Assembly: GCF_002504165.1 (NCBI RefSeq) | Contig: NZ_CP021408.1 | Coordinates: 1-55,280 of the forward strand | Length of the DNA: 55,280 nt | Reading direction: 5' to 3' | Source of the DNA: Pacificitalea manganoxidans | Lineage (GTDB): Bacteria > Pseudomonadota > Alphaproteobacteria > Rhodobacterales > Rhodobacteraceae | Notes under the pieces: generated by a model | What the model was told of the DNA's origin: nothing | The model's database searches: none | Seen by the model: the letters and a program-made list of their open reading frames with translations, nothing else | Position numbers and translations under genes: made by a program | Part shown: piece after piece, positions 28,501 to 35,186 of the stretch | How positions within the stretch are numbered: position 1 is the first letter of the stretch | Layout of the letters: each line of letters begins with the position of its first letter

Positions 28501-28684
28501 CGGCCTGCGCCGCAAATCCCAGACCAAAGCCGAAGCCCGGACCAAAGACAGTGCCGAAGCCAGAGCCACCAGTGCCGAAACCGGGCAGGGCGGCAAAGAG
28601 GAGAAGAGCGGTCGCGGCGCTGCGGATCGGCCTGTCGGCGATACGGAGGGGGCGGGCACTCATCTTCCGAAGAAAACTGCGCAT
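22586..28684 (-). CDS. 2032-residue DUF11/SdrD-B surface protein with C-terminal beta-barrel-like region
   Basis: AAGGAG on the minus strand 7 nt before ATG 28684 supports the start. A long signal region holds a Gly/Phe-rich stretch (GFGTVFGPGFGFGLGFAAQA). DUF11-type domains follow (NIAEGSYFNAALG; YHYEIRNTGNVTLEMTPS), with a calcium-loop-like DENRNGVIDPQEPVID. An SdrD-B-like domain sits near residues 785-860 (GSVFLDCNGNGIRDG; GIPGVRIVTQEG; VTDSHGQYSLPGL). A Ser/Ala/Pro linker comes next (~930-1020), then Ig-like strands. From about residue 1280 to the end, alternating strands with aromatic girdles (YGDNSERGYDAQSSGNLFV; LRFSYGLALDDGGDLSLSAEY) look like an outer-membrane barrel. It could anchor or secrete adhesin domains. 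It is last in a three-gene set of related proteins. Confidence 0.75.
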   Translation of the reverse strand: MRSFLRKMSARPLRIADRPIRSAATALLLFAALPGFGTGGSGFGTVFGPGFGFGLGFAAQAAPTPAGTVIRNIAEGSYFNAALGIRETVRSNPVEALVAEVPDMEVTGFTDLVLSRGAMDQYHYEIRNTGNVTLEMTPSMRLQGATGLIGSAELIHDENRNGVIDPQEPVIDAETETAPAAPAAFAARSAAPATFAATPAAAPTSFTMEPGDRLSFIYSFRVSSSAQPGDRFSAILVGNASSLSVTSQTELSGEGTGHTTIVVSGLEIEKNQRLQMDDTNGSDTLIYGLRLRNNSEGAVAGYDSVEDAPLRIDGQQVTGVLVRDEIPRNAVFAEILETGGMTGLYHLRDAGAQDYQTTPPADPGMVDAVGFFHAGDYPVGRSTDLSFSVGVEPSLGAVTIDNTAQAYLDVEGEQVGLNSNRVSYALAARQPATLTFIDAVTGADAPYGALDADARLQIVSGACNVSLDVDVVTVTLRSTVTGDIETVAARETGPNTGLFRTAPVPLARMTVPVHGDGVMASDQGDRIQALARCGNTLLEDMLLVEPGNFLFNSVTNDPVEGITLVLVEMGSGREMARTVTDARGFYAFGSVEAGDYRISTLDAPEWVFPSVRLDFPGYGRQVLPAAFGASFAHEGGVVAITDIPVDPYYGAPLALRKSAERDSIGQGEFLLYTLEIDNNMHQALIDAQIFDRPPFGTELVAGSVTLDGAVLADPVRDAEGDMIFELGNLLPLERYELSYLLHFTAAAREGRNENTALLAGRQAGTGVLQQSPLARTTVRLDNSGGVFARQGTVIGSVFLDCNGNGIRDGIMPRDTYEPDAPAPAHADHEPGIPGVRIVTQEGLFVVTDSHGQYSLPGLRPVTHAFLVQPETLPRGTEVQITRSNDLRRGGSRVVPLRRGEMRAEHFAVRACTPAVLAEIDTRRARLREGATPMTMTASDLPIEGARAPTRSSRSEAGLPTTTQLTPGMLAEAAASNDPAPADTSADTSARGGAAAPGGADSARRAPTPLAQKPAAQRQPLARMVRGLDPAPGFLDLADGDTVARRTQSIRIKGKADLTLALLLNGRRIGADRVGEHTTWERNNVQAMEFVAVRLAPGENRLTLLGNDGFGIERLRQEIRITAPGDPARLEIIAPETAPAAPASVLPVVVRILDARGLPVPASGTVTLRAGKALWDVTDIRPGTPGIQAYIDNGEATFGLIPPQVSGPDTLTVTGGFGQAETRITFTPDLDERVMIGVIEGAVALGDRRNRDVTGAGLLPADRFSGFEDTTTGLRGELYLKGAIRGDALLTLRYSSDRDTEDRLFRDIRGDEYYPVYGDNSERGYDAQSSGNLFVKVEKGRSYILYGDISIEPESSAFRLGGLRRVVTGAKGHWENDRVSVTVFGARTAQDRQIVEFAGRGVSGPYDLTLDGYVEGSEQVEILVRDEQGGDILSATPLRRGTDYLLDFFRDTITFDAPVRQFDGDGNPVSVRVTFEAEEDSADRYWLYGGEVNYTLTDTTSVGVRAVQADAPLYNPARSRLQAAYIRHEDHTGGLWEAEVARSENAEGIAGSAARLSYERRTERESLSFEAVHSGRDFEAEGSLARAGTTQLRFSYGLALDDGGDLSLSAEYVKDRVARSERLTTELLYAHRFTERFRGEIGIEVESTRQERADPETSAALVLGSHWTPRTRPDSTIRTRLRLPIGGDPATRAPAELTLGLYREPEPGWRAYAEVEFTFGDEGVGNRSRVGFEYTLTDWLEGRTEFSRVPGALEETLHQGVAATYDYSELTTFRVDLEHSRLVDSGADQLTSLALGAKWGSFDDRWVGDADFDTTIEERGNTYYASVGLAGQVTPDLTVLGRTRIALDQRDTVDSRRMRSRIGAAYRPIANPRLEVLGWYEHRLEQKYARTETHMWSVDASYEMNEDLRVNGKYAGQHQRVELPAPEDREDGTDISATTQLLQAGLNWEFGEDRFQFGLNVARLWDSHGHASIGFGAEFGVTPTEGVLLAIGYNSLRGEVAGQADLYQEGVYLRFNLLLDNSLWDRLDKFLGQ

Positions 28685-29313
28685 CAGTTCGCTCCTTCGA
28701 GGATGAAAGGGCGCACGGCCGGAGCGGGCCGGGCGAAAGGGACGGGGCGGGGCCTGCGCACAGGGGGCGGCGCGCTGGCGGGAAAGAGAGGGGCCGGGAG
28801 GGGGGCCGACATGGGGGCAGAGGCGTCAGGGAGAGGGGCAGAGACGGAGGCGGAAACGGAAGCGGGGGCAGAGCGCGGCCCCGGCACGCAGCGCATGGGG
28901 CAAGAGCGGAGAGGGCGGCGGAAAAGCGGGCGGGTGGAGCCGCGGGGGCAGGGGCAGAGGGGGCAAGGGCCGGGAGGGGCCGGAAGGACGTGAAAACAGG
29001 GCAGAGGGCGCAGGGTCGGACAGGCCCCCATGAAACAAGCGGCGGTCAGGGCAGAGGCGGTCAGCGCAGGACCGGAGAGGGCAGGTCCGGAGAGAGCAGG
29101 TCCGGCAGATGCGGAGCCGACAGAACCGGGCGAAAGGACGCGGGCGGAGGGCAGGTCGGTGGAAAGGGAAGGGAGGCTGCGCAAGATGAGGCGGGATGTC
29201 CAAGAGAGGATCATGTGACGAAAGAGCCCTGGCCCGGGAGGCGCGGTCCTTGCGCGCATGGGACGTCGGCAGAGGACCACACGGGATCCGGGCCAGGGAT
29301 GGAGGGGCAAAGG
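28685..29313. other. purine-rich non-coding segment between the DUF11 genes
   Basis: The plus strand is strikingly G+A-rich from about 28690 to 29215, with near-repeats of CAGGTCCGGAGAG around 29070-29110. Open frames here encode only Pro/Ser/Arg low-complexity products and are not credible. An 11-bp inverted repeat CCCTGGCCCGG (29227-29237) / CCGGGCCAGGG (29288-29298) lies near the upstream gene end. The 3' part probably holds the leader of the 2032-residue gene. Confidence 0.55.
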
Positions 29314-29346
29314 GCGCCCCCACCCGGAAATCCGGGGCGGGGGCGC
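29314..29346 (-). terminator. terminator-like hairpin after the 880-residue DUF11 gene
   Basis: GCGCCCCC-A-CCCGGA (29314-29328) pairs with TCCGGGG-C-GGGGGCGC (29331-29346), with one bulge and a 2-nt loop. On the minus strand it is followed by CCTTTG. It begins 13 nt after the gene's stop, so transcription may partly end here. Confidence 0.5.
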
Positions 29347-29359
29347 AGGTGGGCGGACC

Positions 29360-32002
29360 TTACTGGTCCACCTCCACGGTGAACTCGAGCCGGGCGAAAC
29401 CGCCGGGCAGGACAGTGCCGTGGTTGCTTGTGATGCTGCTCGACGTGGCGGTTGCGGTGCTGGTGCCCGGGAACAGGGTCTCGGGGCAGGCGGTGCCGCA
29501 GGAGGTGATCGAGGTATAGGCCGGAGCCGCATCCGAGATGATCACGTCACGCGCCTCATAGGAGCCGGTGTTCTCGGCCTCGATCATGTAGCGGATGCAC
29601 TGACCGGGTTCGACATCCTGACGGGTCTTGGTGAAAACACCCACCGTGCCGTCGCAATTGGCGTCGATATACTGATACTTGGTCAGGGTCACATCGCCCG
29701 AGATGATCACGATCCGGTCCTCGACCGCGTTATCGGCGGTATCGGCATCGGTCGCGGTGCCCGTGTTGAGCGAGGAGGCAAGGCTGAGCGTGCCGATCTC
29801 GGAGACACCCACCGTCGCGGTGGAGGGCGTCTGCACCCGGTAGATCACCGAGATGCTCTCACCGGCGGCCAGACCGTTCACGCCGACACCCAGACCATCC
29901 GTCAGGTCGTCGAAGTTGTCGATGACCGGTTCGGTCGGGTCGATGACGCCGTTGTCGTTCTGGTCCCAGTAGATCGCGCCGGAGAAGTTGGTCAGCCCGC
30001 TCTGGGTGATCGCACCTTCGGAGATGTCGACGTTACCTTCGTTGGTGATCGTGTGCAGCAGGTCGACGATACCGCCGGGCGAGGCCTGGGCGCTCTGATC
30101 TTCGATGATCTGAACGTCGTAGATCTCGTTCACGGTGATGTCGTTGACGATGCGGTCACTCTGCCCCGACACGGAGGAGGCCACCTGAATGTCGATCTCC
30201 TGGGTGAGCGGTGCGGAATCCGCCGCAGGCGTCACAGTGACGAAGACCTGGGTGGAGGCGCCGGCGGGAATGGTGCCGGTATTGCTGACCAGAGTGCCGT
30301 CGGCGAGGCGGAATTCGACCGTCCAGCCCACGGGCAGAGCCTGCGCGAGAGACAGGTTATAGCTGTCCGACACGGTGCCGCCATTCTGCACCAGCATGTC
30401 ATAGGTCACCGGCGCGCCGGGATCGGTCGTGCTGGAGATCCACGGATCGCCGAGCGGGTCGTAGGGGTTGGCCCCGTCGCCTTCGTCACCGACCACGTTG
30501 TTTTCGAGATCGACGCTGGAGGCCAGCACCGCACCGGTGAATTCGGCGGTCGAGATGTCGGAGACGCCGGAGGCATCCGAGGTGGTGGTCATGGTCGCGG
30601 TGTAATCTGCCACAGCCGTCACGGGGGCATCCGTGGGCAGGGTCGCGAGCAAGGTGACCTTGGTGCTTGCGCCGATGGCGAGCGGACCGACGGAGCCGAT
30701 GACCGGGGTGACCCCGTCAGCGCCGACGATGCGGAAGGTGGTGCCTGCGGGGAAGTCCACATTGGCCACCGAGACCGCAAGGCTGTCGGCGCGGTTGCTG
30801 TTGTTGGTCAGCACGAATTCCTGCGCGATCGTGCCGCCCTGATAGACGGAGCCGCTTTCGGTCACGATGTCGTTCGACAGGGTATCGTCATCGGTGGCGG
30901 AGGTGATCGCCCCGTTGGGGGTGCCATCGCCGTTGATCGCGGTATCCGCGATCGACACCGAATACTGGTTGGCCACCGTCACCGAGGCGGTGTTCGAGGG
31001 CGGGAAGGCCACGCCGTCCACAGTCTGGGTCGCGGTGTTGGGGATGATGCCCGCATCGGCGGTATCGGCGATGACCACGTCGAAGGTCACGCTGCCGGAC
31101 CGGCCCGAACCGACCGAGGACAGGGTGAAGTTGACGGTCTGGGTGTCGTCGTAATCCCAGGCGATGGTTTCGCTGTTGCCGTTGGTGGCATCGACCACGG
31201 TGGAGCCGTTGTCATCGTCAAGCGGCACGGCGCTGTCCGACCAACGGGCGGTGCCCTTCACATAGGTCAGGTCACCGTCGAGAACATCCTGCACGATGTA
31301 GTTGTCGGCGGCGGTGAGGCCGGTGCTGGAATAGGTCAGGGTGATGGTGACCGTGTCGCCCGCGTCGACGATATTGGGATCGCCGCCCGATGCGGCATCG
31401 GCGGTCATGGATTTGACCAGTTCGACGATCGCATCGGTGGAGATGGTCAGCGTGTCGGTGTTGGTCGCCGCGACGGTCCCGTCAAGCGCGGAGGTCGAGG
31501 TCACGGTGATCGTGTCGGAGCCGGTGGCGGTGGAGGGCACGGTGGCTTCGATCACGACGCCGAACTGCTCGCCGGGCGCCAGGGTCGGGGTGGAGGTCAG
31601 CGGCGTCGCGCTGTCGGCCACACCGTCCATGTCGGCGTCGGGGTAGAAGACCAGCTGCGAGGTGTCGAGCGTGCCGCTGCCATCCTCGGTCGCGGTCAGG
31701 GCGTAGCTGTCGGGGCCGTTGCCCACGTTGGTGACGATATGCGGCAAGAAGGCCTTACCGCCCGGAGCGATGGTTTCGGTGTTGTCCGAATCCAGCGTCA
31801 CGCCAGCCACCTGCTGCACCACGGTTTCGACCGTGTTGGAGGTGACGGTGATCGTGTCGCCGGCGGAGTTGGTATAGGTCGCGACCGCCTGGTTGCCGAT
31901 GACGGAGCCGGCCTCGGGGGCGGCGGCGTAGGCCGCGGCACCGAGCATGGCGGTGACCGCGACCGCGCTCGCGGAGCGCAGGAAGAAGGGAGGATGAATC
32001 AC
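29360..32002 (-). CDS. DUF11-repeat surface protein, 880 residues
   Basis: The frame begins at GTG 32002 with AAGG about 10 nt upstream. A signal peptide follows (LRSASAVAVTAMLGAAAYAAA). The mature protein is Thr/Ser/Asp/Val-rich and nearly free of Lys and Cys until the C-terminus. It has several DUF11/Ig-like modules (GNQAVATYTNSAGDTITVTS; VDAGDTVTITLTYSSTGL; GSVTFDVVIADTADAGIIPN; HTITNEGNVDISEGA). Calcium-loop-like motifs occur (DADMDGVADS, DQNDNGVIDPTEPVID); the second is almost the same as in the 2032-residue neighbour. The C-terminal module has three or four cysteines. No anchor or barrel is seen, so the likely fate is secretion or attachment through a partner. Confidence 0.75.
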   Translation of the reverse strand: MIHPPFFLRSASAVAVTAMLGAAAYAAAPEAGSVIGNQAVATYTNSAGDTITVTSNTVETVVQQVAGVTLDSDNTETIAPGGKAFLPHIVTNVGNGPDSYALTATEDGSGTLDTSQLVFYPDADMDGVADSATPLTSTPTLAPGEQFGVVIEATVPSTATGSDTITVTSTSALDGTVAATNTDTLTISTDAIVELVKSMTADAASGGDPNIVDAGDTVTITLTYSSTGLTAADNYIVQDVLDGDLTYVKGTARWSDSAVPLDDDNGSTVVDATNGNSETIAWDYDDTQTVNFTLSSVGSGRSGSVTFDVVIADTADAGIIPNTATQTVDGVAFPPSNTASVTVANQYSVSIADTAINGDGTPNGAITSATDDDTLSNDIVTESGSVYQGGTIAQEFVLTNNSNRADSLAVSVANVDFPAGTTFRIVGADGVTPVIGSVGPLAIGASTKVTLLATLPTDAPVTAVADYTATMTTTSDASGVSDISTAEFTGAVLASSVDLENNVVGDEGDGANPYDPLGDPWISSTTDPGAPVTYDMLVQNGGTVSDSYNLSLAQALPVGWTVEFRLADGTLVSNTGTIPAGASTQVFVTVTPAADSAPLTQEIDIQVASSVSGQSDRIVNDITVNEIYDVQIIEDQSAQASPGGIVDLLHTITNEGNVDISEGAITQSGLTNFSGAIYWDQNDNGVIDPTEPVIDNFDDLTDGLGVGVNGLAAGESISVIYRVQTPSTATVGVSEIGTLSLASSLNTGTATDADTADNAVEDRIVIISGDVTLTKYQYIDANCDGTVGVFTKTRQDVEPGQCIRYMIEAENTGSYEARDVIISDAAPAYTSITSCGTACPETLFPGTSTATATSSSITSNHGTVLPGGFARLEFTVEVDQ

Positions 32003-32308
32003 TGGTTTTTACCTTACCTGGAGTTGGGAGCTGAAGTTGGGGTGCCGGATTCGGAAGAGCCGGGCTGGGTCCGGGAGAGCCCGGGTTTCAGGGAGGCGAG
32101 GCCGAAGACCGGCCCCGGTAGGGGATGCGGGGGGCGCGCCCCTGTGGCCCTGACCGGGCCCGGCGCACCTGTCCTCCCCCCATGCCGCAGGCATGCAGCG
32201 ACCGGTGCCGCGCGACAGGGGTCGGCGGCGGGTCTCACAAGGGGAGAGGCGAAAACCGGCGGAAACGCCGGGGGGGGGGGAGCGGGACCGTCAGACGGCC
32301 CCGGCGGG
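32003..32308. other. gap with attenuator-like hairpin and 11-G homopolymer
   Basis: CCGGCG-GAAA-CGCCGG (32256-32271) is a perfect 6-bp hairpin. On the minus strand it is followed by TTTT (32255-32252), so it can act as a weak terminator between the small and the 880-residue DUF11 genes. A run of 11 G (32270-32280) overlaps it and may vary in length. The ribosome binding site of the 880-residue gene is at the low end. Confidence 0.5.
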
Positions 32309-32839
32309 TCAGTTCACCCGCACGCGATAGGCGTTGAGCCCCACCGCGCCGGGATCGAGCGGCTCGGAGTAGCTCCAGCGCACGGCGGCGATGTCGGCTT
32401 CGGGCAGGGGTTCCTCACGGGTGGTGCCATCGGCCTCGATCACCACGCGGGTGGCGGGCAGGGTGGACCATTCCAGCCCCTCGTTTTCGGGGTCGAGTTC
32501 GGCCTGCACCTCGAACACGGCAGGCACGGAGGTGGTTTCGCTGCCCAGCGAGATGGTCACCCCCTGCGGCACCGGCGCAGCGATCACGAGACCGCTCATC
32601 GCGTCCTCGGTCGTGTTGGTGTGCTGCAACTGGTAATGGATGGTTTCGCCCGGCTTGACCGATGTGCGCGCGACCAGTTGCTCCGCGCCCTCGGCGTCGG
32701 TTTCGACGATGAGATAGGAGAACTGGCTTTCGAGCGCCTCGGCGGCGGCCGATGCGGCGCCCAGGGACAGGGGCAGGGCAAGGACCAGCGCCATGGCGGC
32801 GAAACCGGACCGGCTGGCACTGAAAACGGAAATGGACAT
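32309..32839 (-). CDS. small secreted DUF11-type protein
   Basis: 176 residues. AAAGGA lies 6 nt before ATG 32839 on the minus strand; the upstream extension to 32986 is unsupported. The signal peptide is MALVLALPLSLGAASAAAEA. One DUF11-like module makes up the rest: YLIVETDAEGAEQLVARTSVKPGETIHYQLQHTN, then GLVIAAPVPQGVTI and VRWSYSEPLDPGAVGLNAYRVRV. It is the promoter-proximal gene of the three-gene DUF11 group, with a hairpin before the next gene that may reduce downstream expression. Possible roles are minor subunit, chaperone or cap of the larger proteins; that is inference. Confidence 0.75.
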   Translation of the reverse strand: MSISVFSASRSGFAAMALVLALPLSLGAASAAAEALESQFSYLIVETDAEGAEQLVARTSVKPGETIHYQLQHTNTTEDAMSGLVIAAPVPQGVTISLGSETTSVPAVFEVQAELDPENEGLEWSTLPATRVVIEADGTTREEPLPEADIAAVRWSYSEPLDPGAVGLNAYRVRVN

Positions 32840-33614
32840 GGGCGTTTCCTTTGATGCCGGATCAGGGGTCCGGCGGTTACAATGGCCGCAGCGATTTTGT
32901 GCTCCGGGCCCGTCAACCTTGCCGTGTGCAGGCGCATTTCGCAGGTGCGCGTCGGGATAGGGACGTGATCCGAACGACAGGCACATACCCTTCGGGATAG
33001 GCCTGCCGACATAACGGATACGCGTTGGTCCATCCCGGACCGCCTTGTGAACGCATCGACATCACACACGACCAGCTTGACTGGCCGGTGCAGGAATGGA
33101 CGCCAAGAATGAAGGCTTGTTTAACTTCGGGATTTGCCAAAAATGCCCACGATCTCCACCGCTTCGCACCGGGCAAGGCGGTGCGGCGGCGGCTGTGACG
33201 GGCGCGGGCGCGGCCCGGACAGATGGGAGAGAGAGGGCGGATAGGCGGCGGATAGAGCGCCGGATGCAGAGCCGCGCCGGGCCTGCAAACGGCAGGCCCG
33301 CCCCGACAGGCACGGACGGCACATCGCCCCTGTGCAGGACGCCCCCTATGGACCAGAAGCGCGCAGGGCTGCGCTGAGCGCATTTATGCTATTGAAATTA
33401 AATGAAAAATTTTTGACGCCCCGCCCGAGCCTCACAGGCGGCAACTGCGCCGGACCACGGGGGGGGGCAGGAGAGGGCAGGGCCCCGGTGCGCGCAGGGA
33501 TCAGGGGCTGCGCCGCGGCTGGGTGACAGCCGGGATGCGGGCCGTGACCCCCGCCATGCCGGGCGGGCTGAGCCGGGCTGGCTCAAGCCCCGCGCAGATC
33601 CGGTCCGGGCGCGC
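32840..33614. promoter_or_regulatory. 775-bp upstream region of the DUF11 genes
   Basis: No gene is convincing. Two AT-rich patches (33105-33150 and 33378-33420) stand out against the GC-rich background and could be promoters. A CATACCCTTCGGGATAGG dyad at about 32984-33001 resembles the 17-bp regulon site but is one base longer, about 145 bp before the small DUF11 gene. A run of 9-10 G occurs near 33460. Confidence 0.4.
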
Positions 33615-34235
33615 TCAGACGAAGCCCGCGTCGCGGGCGATCATCGCCGCATCGGTGCGGTTCTTTGCGTCGAGTTTTCGACAAAGCGTCTTCACATGCA
33701 GTTTGATGGTGACTTCCTGCAGATCGAGGTCGCGGGCGATCTCCTTGTTGGACTGCGCATGCATCAGCCCGCGCAGCACCTGACGCTCGCGATCGGAGAG
33801 AACCTTTTCGAAATCGGTCTCTTCGGGGTCTTCCTTGCCGGACATGAAACCGACCGGGGCGTAGATCTCCCCCGCCGCCATGAAGCGCACCGCATTGACC
33901 AGCGATTTCGCGGACATCGTCTTGGGCAGGAAACCCGCCGCGCCCATTTCCAGCGCCTGATCGGCGATCAGCCGACTGGCCGTGCCGGAAATCAGCCCCA
34001 CGGGATTGCCGCCATGGGCCGCGATCGCGGTGCGCAGCCCGTCGAGCCCTTTCATGCCGGGCATGCTGTAATCGAGCAGCACCAGATCGAACGGGCCTTC
34101 GCTGCGCATCTTTGCCAGCGCCTCGGGCAGATCATGGGCGGCGGTGGTCTGCACCGTGCCATCCGCGCCAAGGAACATGGCAAGGGTTTCGCGCACCATG
34201 TCATGGTCGTCGGCAATCAATATTCTCAGCTTCAT
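33615..34235 (-). CDS. LuxR/NarL-family response regulator
   Basis: 206 residues. GGGAG lies 6 nt before ATG 34235 on the minus strand. The receiver domain (1-~120) has the acidic pair Asp9-Asp10, phosphoacceptor Asp55 (LVLLDYSMPGM), a Ser at ~83 and Lys105 (GFLPKTM). The C-terminal LuxR helix-turn-helix is LSDRERQVLRGLMHAQSNKEIARDLDLQEVTIKLHVKTLCRKL. It is divergent from the secreted sulfite-oxidase-fold protein and hybrid kinase, its probable phosphodonor. LuxR-type regulators bind short dyads, so the 17-bp sites at 34340, 10914 and 38150 are natural candidates. Confidence 0.9.
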   Translation of the reverse strand: MKLRILIADDHDMVRETLAMFLGADGTVQTTAAHDLPEALAKMRSEGPFDLVLLDYSMPGMKGLDGLRTAIAAHGGNPVGLISGTASRLIADQALEMGAAGFLPKTMSAKSLVNAVRFMAAGEIYAPVGFMSGKEDPEETDFEKVLSDRERQVLRGLMHAQSNKEIARDLDLQEVTIKLHVKTLCRKLDAKNRTDAAMIARDAGFV

Positions 34236-34339
34236 GGCACACTCCCGCAGTGGCCGCTCCGGGGGGCGGCCCTTTCGCCTTACAGTTTCATACATGCGGC
34301 GCGGCGCAAACAGGATTTCCCGGGGCATTGGAGGGGGAT

Positions 34340-34356
34340 CTATCCTTTCGCATAGG
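34340..34356 (+). promoter_or_regulatory. regulon dyad site 2 (CTATCCTTTCGCATAGG) and promoter
   Basis: The site lies between the response regulator and the divergent sensor operon. A -10-like TAGGGT (34400-34405) starts 44 nt after it, predicting a start near 34412 and a leader of about 107 nt before GTG 34519. Four bases after the dyad comes CTATCCCGCTGC, which is shared with site 3. Confidence 0.5.
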
Positions 34357-34518
34357 TCGGCTATCCCGCTGCGGCATGGGGATCGCCAAACGCGCCGTGT
34401 AGGGTTGTGACAGGAGGCCGATCACCGGGCCGCCGGGCCGATCGCGGCCCGCGTGCCCCCAGGACCAAAGGCATCGCAGACGCCTGCGCGCTGTGGCCAG
34501 AAACAGGAGACGACACCC

Positions 34519-35079
34519 GTGTTCACTCGCAAGACTTCCCTGCTTGCCGCCGTTGCGGCCCTGATCGGCGCCGCGCTCGTGGCGGGCGAGACATTGACCC
34601 CCGGCGCGGCACAGGCCGATAGCACGACTACGGCCCCGCGCGCCGTCCCGGCCAGCGCCGAGGCCACCGCCACCTCCGCGCCGATCCTGCTGACGGTCAC
34701 CGACGGGGCGCGCAGCCTGAGCTTCGACCGGGCCGCGCTGGAAGCCCTGCCGCGCACGCAGATCGAAACCTCGACCATCTGGACCGAAGGCCTGCAGCGC
34801 TTCGACGGGGTGTCACTGAAGGATCTGCTGGCCCATGCGGAGGTCACCTCCGGCACGTTGCAGGCCACCGCGATCAACGACTATTCGGTCACGATCCCGG
34901 TATCCGACGCGGTCGAGGACGGCCCGATCATCGCCTATCTCGCCAATGACACGCCAATGTCGCGCCGCGACAAGGGGCCATTGTGGATCGTCTATCCCTA
35001 TGACGATAATCCCGACTATCAGGCTGAAACCATCTACAGCCGGTCGATCTGGCAACTGGACCGCCTGATCGTGGAATAA
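34519..35079 (+). CDS. secreted sulfite-oxidase-fold (molybdopterin-domain-like) protein without cysteine
   Basis: 186 residues. CAGGAGA (34504-34510) supports GTG 34519. The signal peptide is LLAAVAALIGAALVAGETLTPGAAQA. The mature part matches the shortened oxidoreductase molybdopterin-binding fold seen in COG3915-type proteins: ILLTVTDGARSLSFDRAALEALP, FDGVSLKDLLAHA, ATAINDYSVTIPVSDAVEDG, then GPLWIVYPYDD and IWQLDRLIV. Enzymes of this fold ligate molybdenum through a Cys; this protein has none, so catalysis is unlikely. It precedes a hybrid sensor kinase by about 100 bp and is probably its periplasmic ligand-binding partner. Confidence 0.75.
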   Translation: MFTRKTSLLAAVAALIGAALVAGETLTPGAAQADSTTTAPRAVPASAEATATSAPILLTVTDGARSLSFDRAALEALPRTQIETSTIWTEGLQRFDGVSLKDLLAHAEVTSGTLQATAINDYSVTIPVSDAVEDGPIIAYLANDTPMSRRDKGPLWIVYPYDDNPDYQAETIYSRSIWQLDRLIVE

Positions 35080-35186
35080 CACGGGGCGCGCGCGCGCCAA
35101 GGCGGGGCCGGGATTCGGCCCGTGGCAGGGCCCCCGGGCCGACGCGCGGCCCGGATCCGGGCCAGCGCAGGGCAGGGGGACCCGAC

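Noticed and set aside
25457-28993. 1178-residue plus-strand open frame
   Set aside because: Long GC-rich shadow of the DUF11 coding sequence; repeated Gly/His/Ala/Arg without any family signature.
28684-29532. Pro/Ser-rich minus-strand frame in the DUF11 intergenic gap
   Set aside because: It is the translation of a C/T-rich strand, with no ribosome binding site and no recognisable family; it overlaps the end of the real gene.
29258-32854. 1198-residue plus-strand open frame
   Set aside because: Antisense shadow of the 880-residue and small DUF11 genes; no start context and His/Gly/Asp low complexity.
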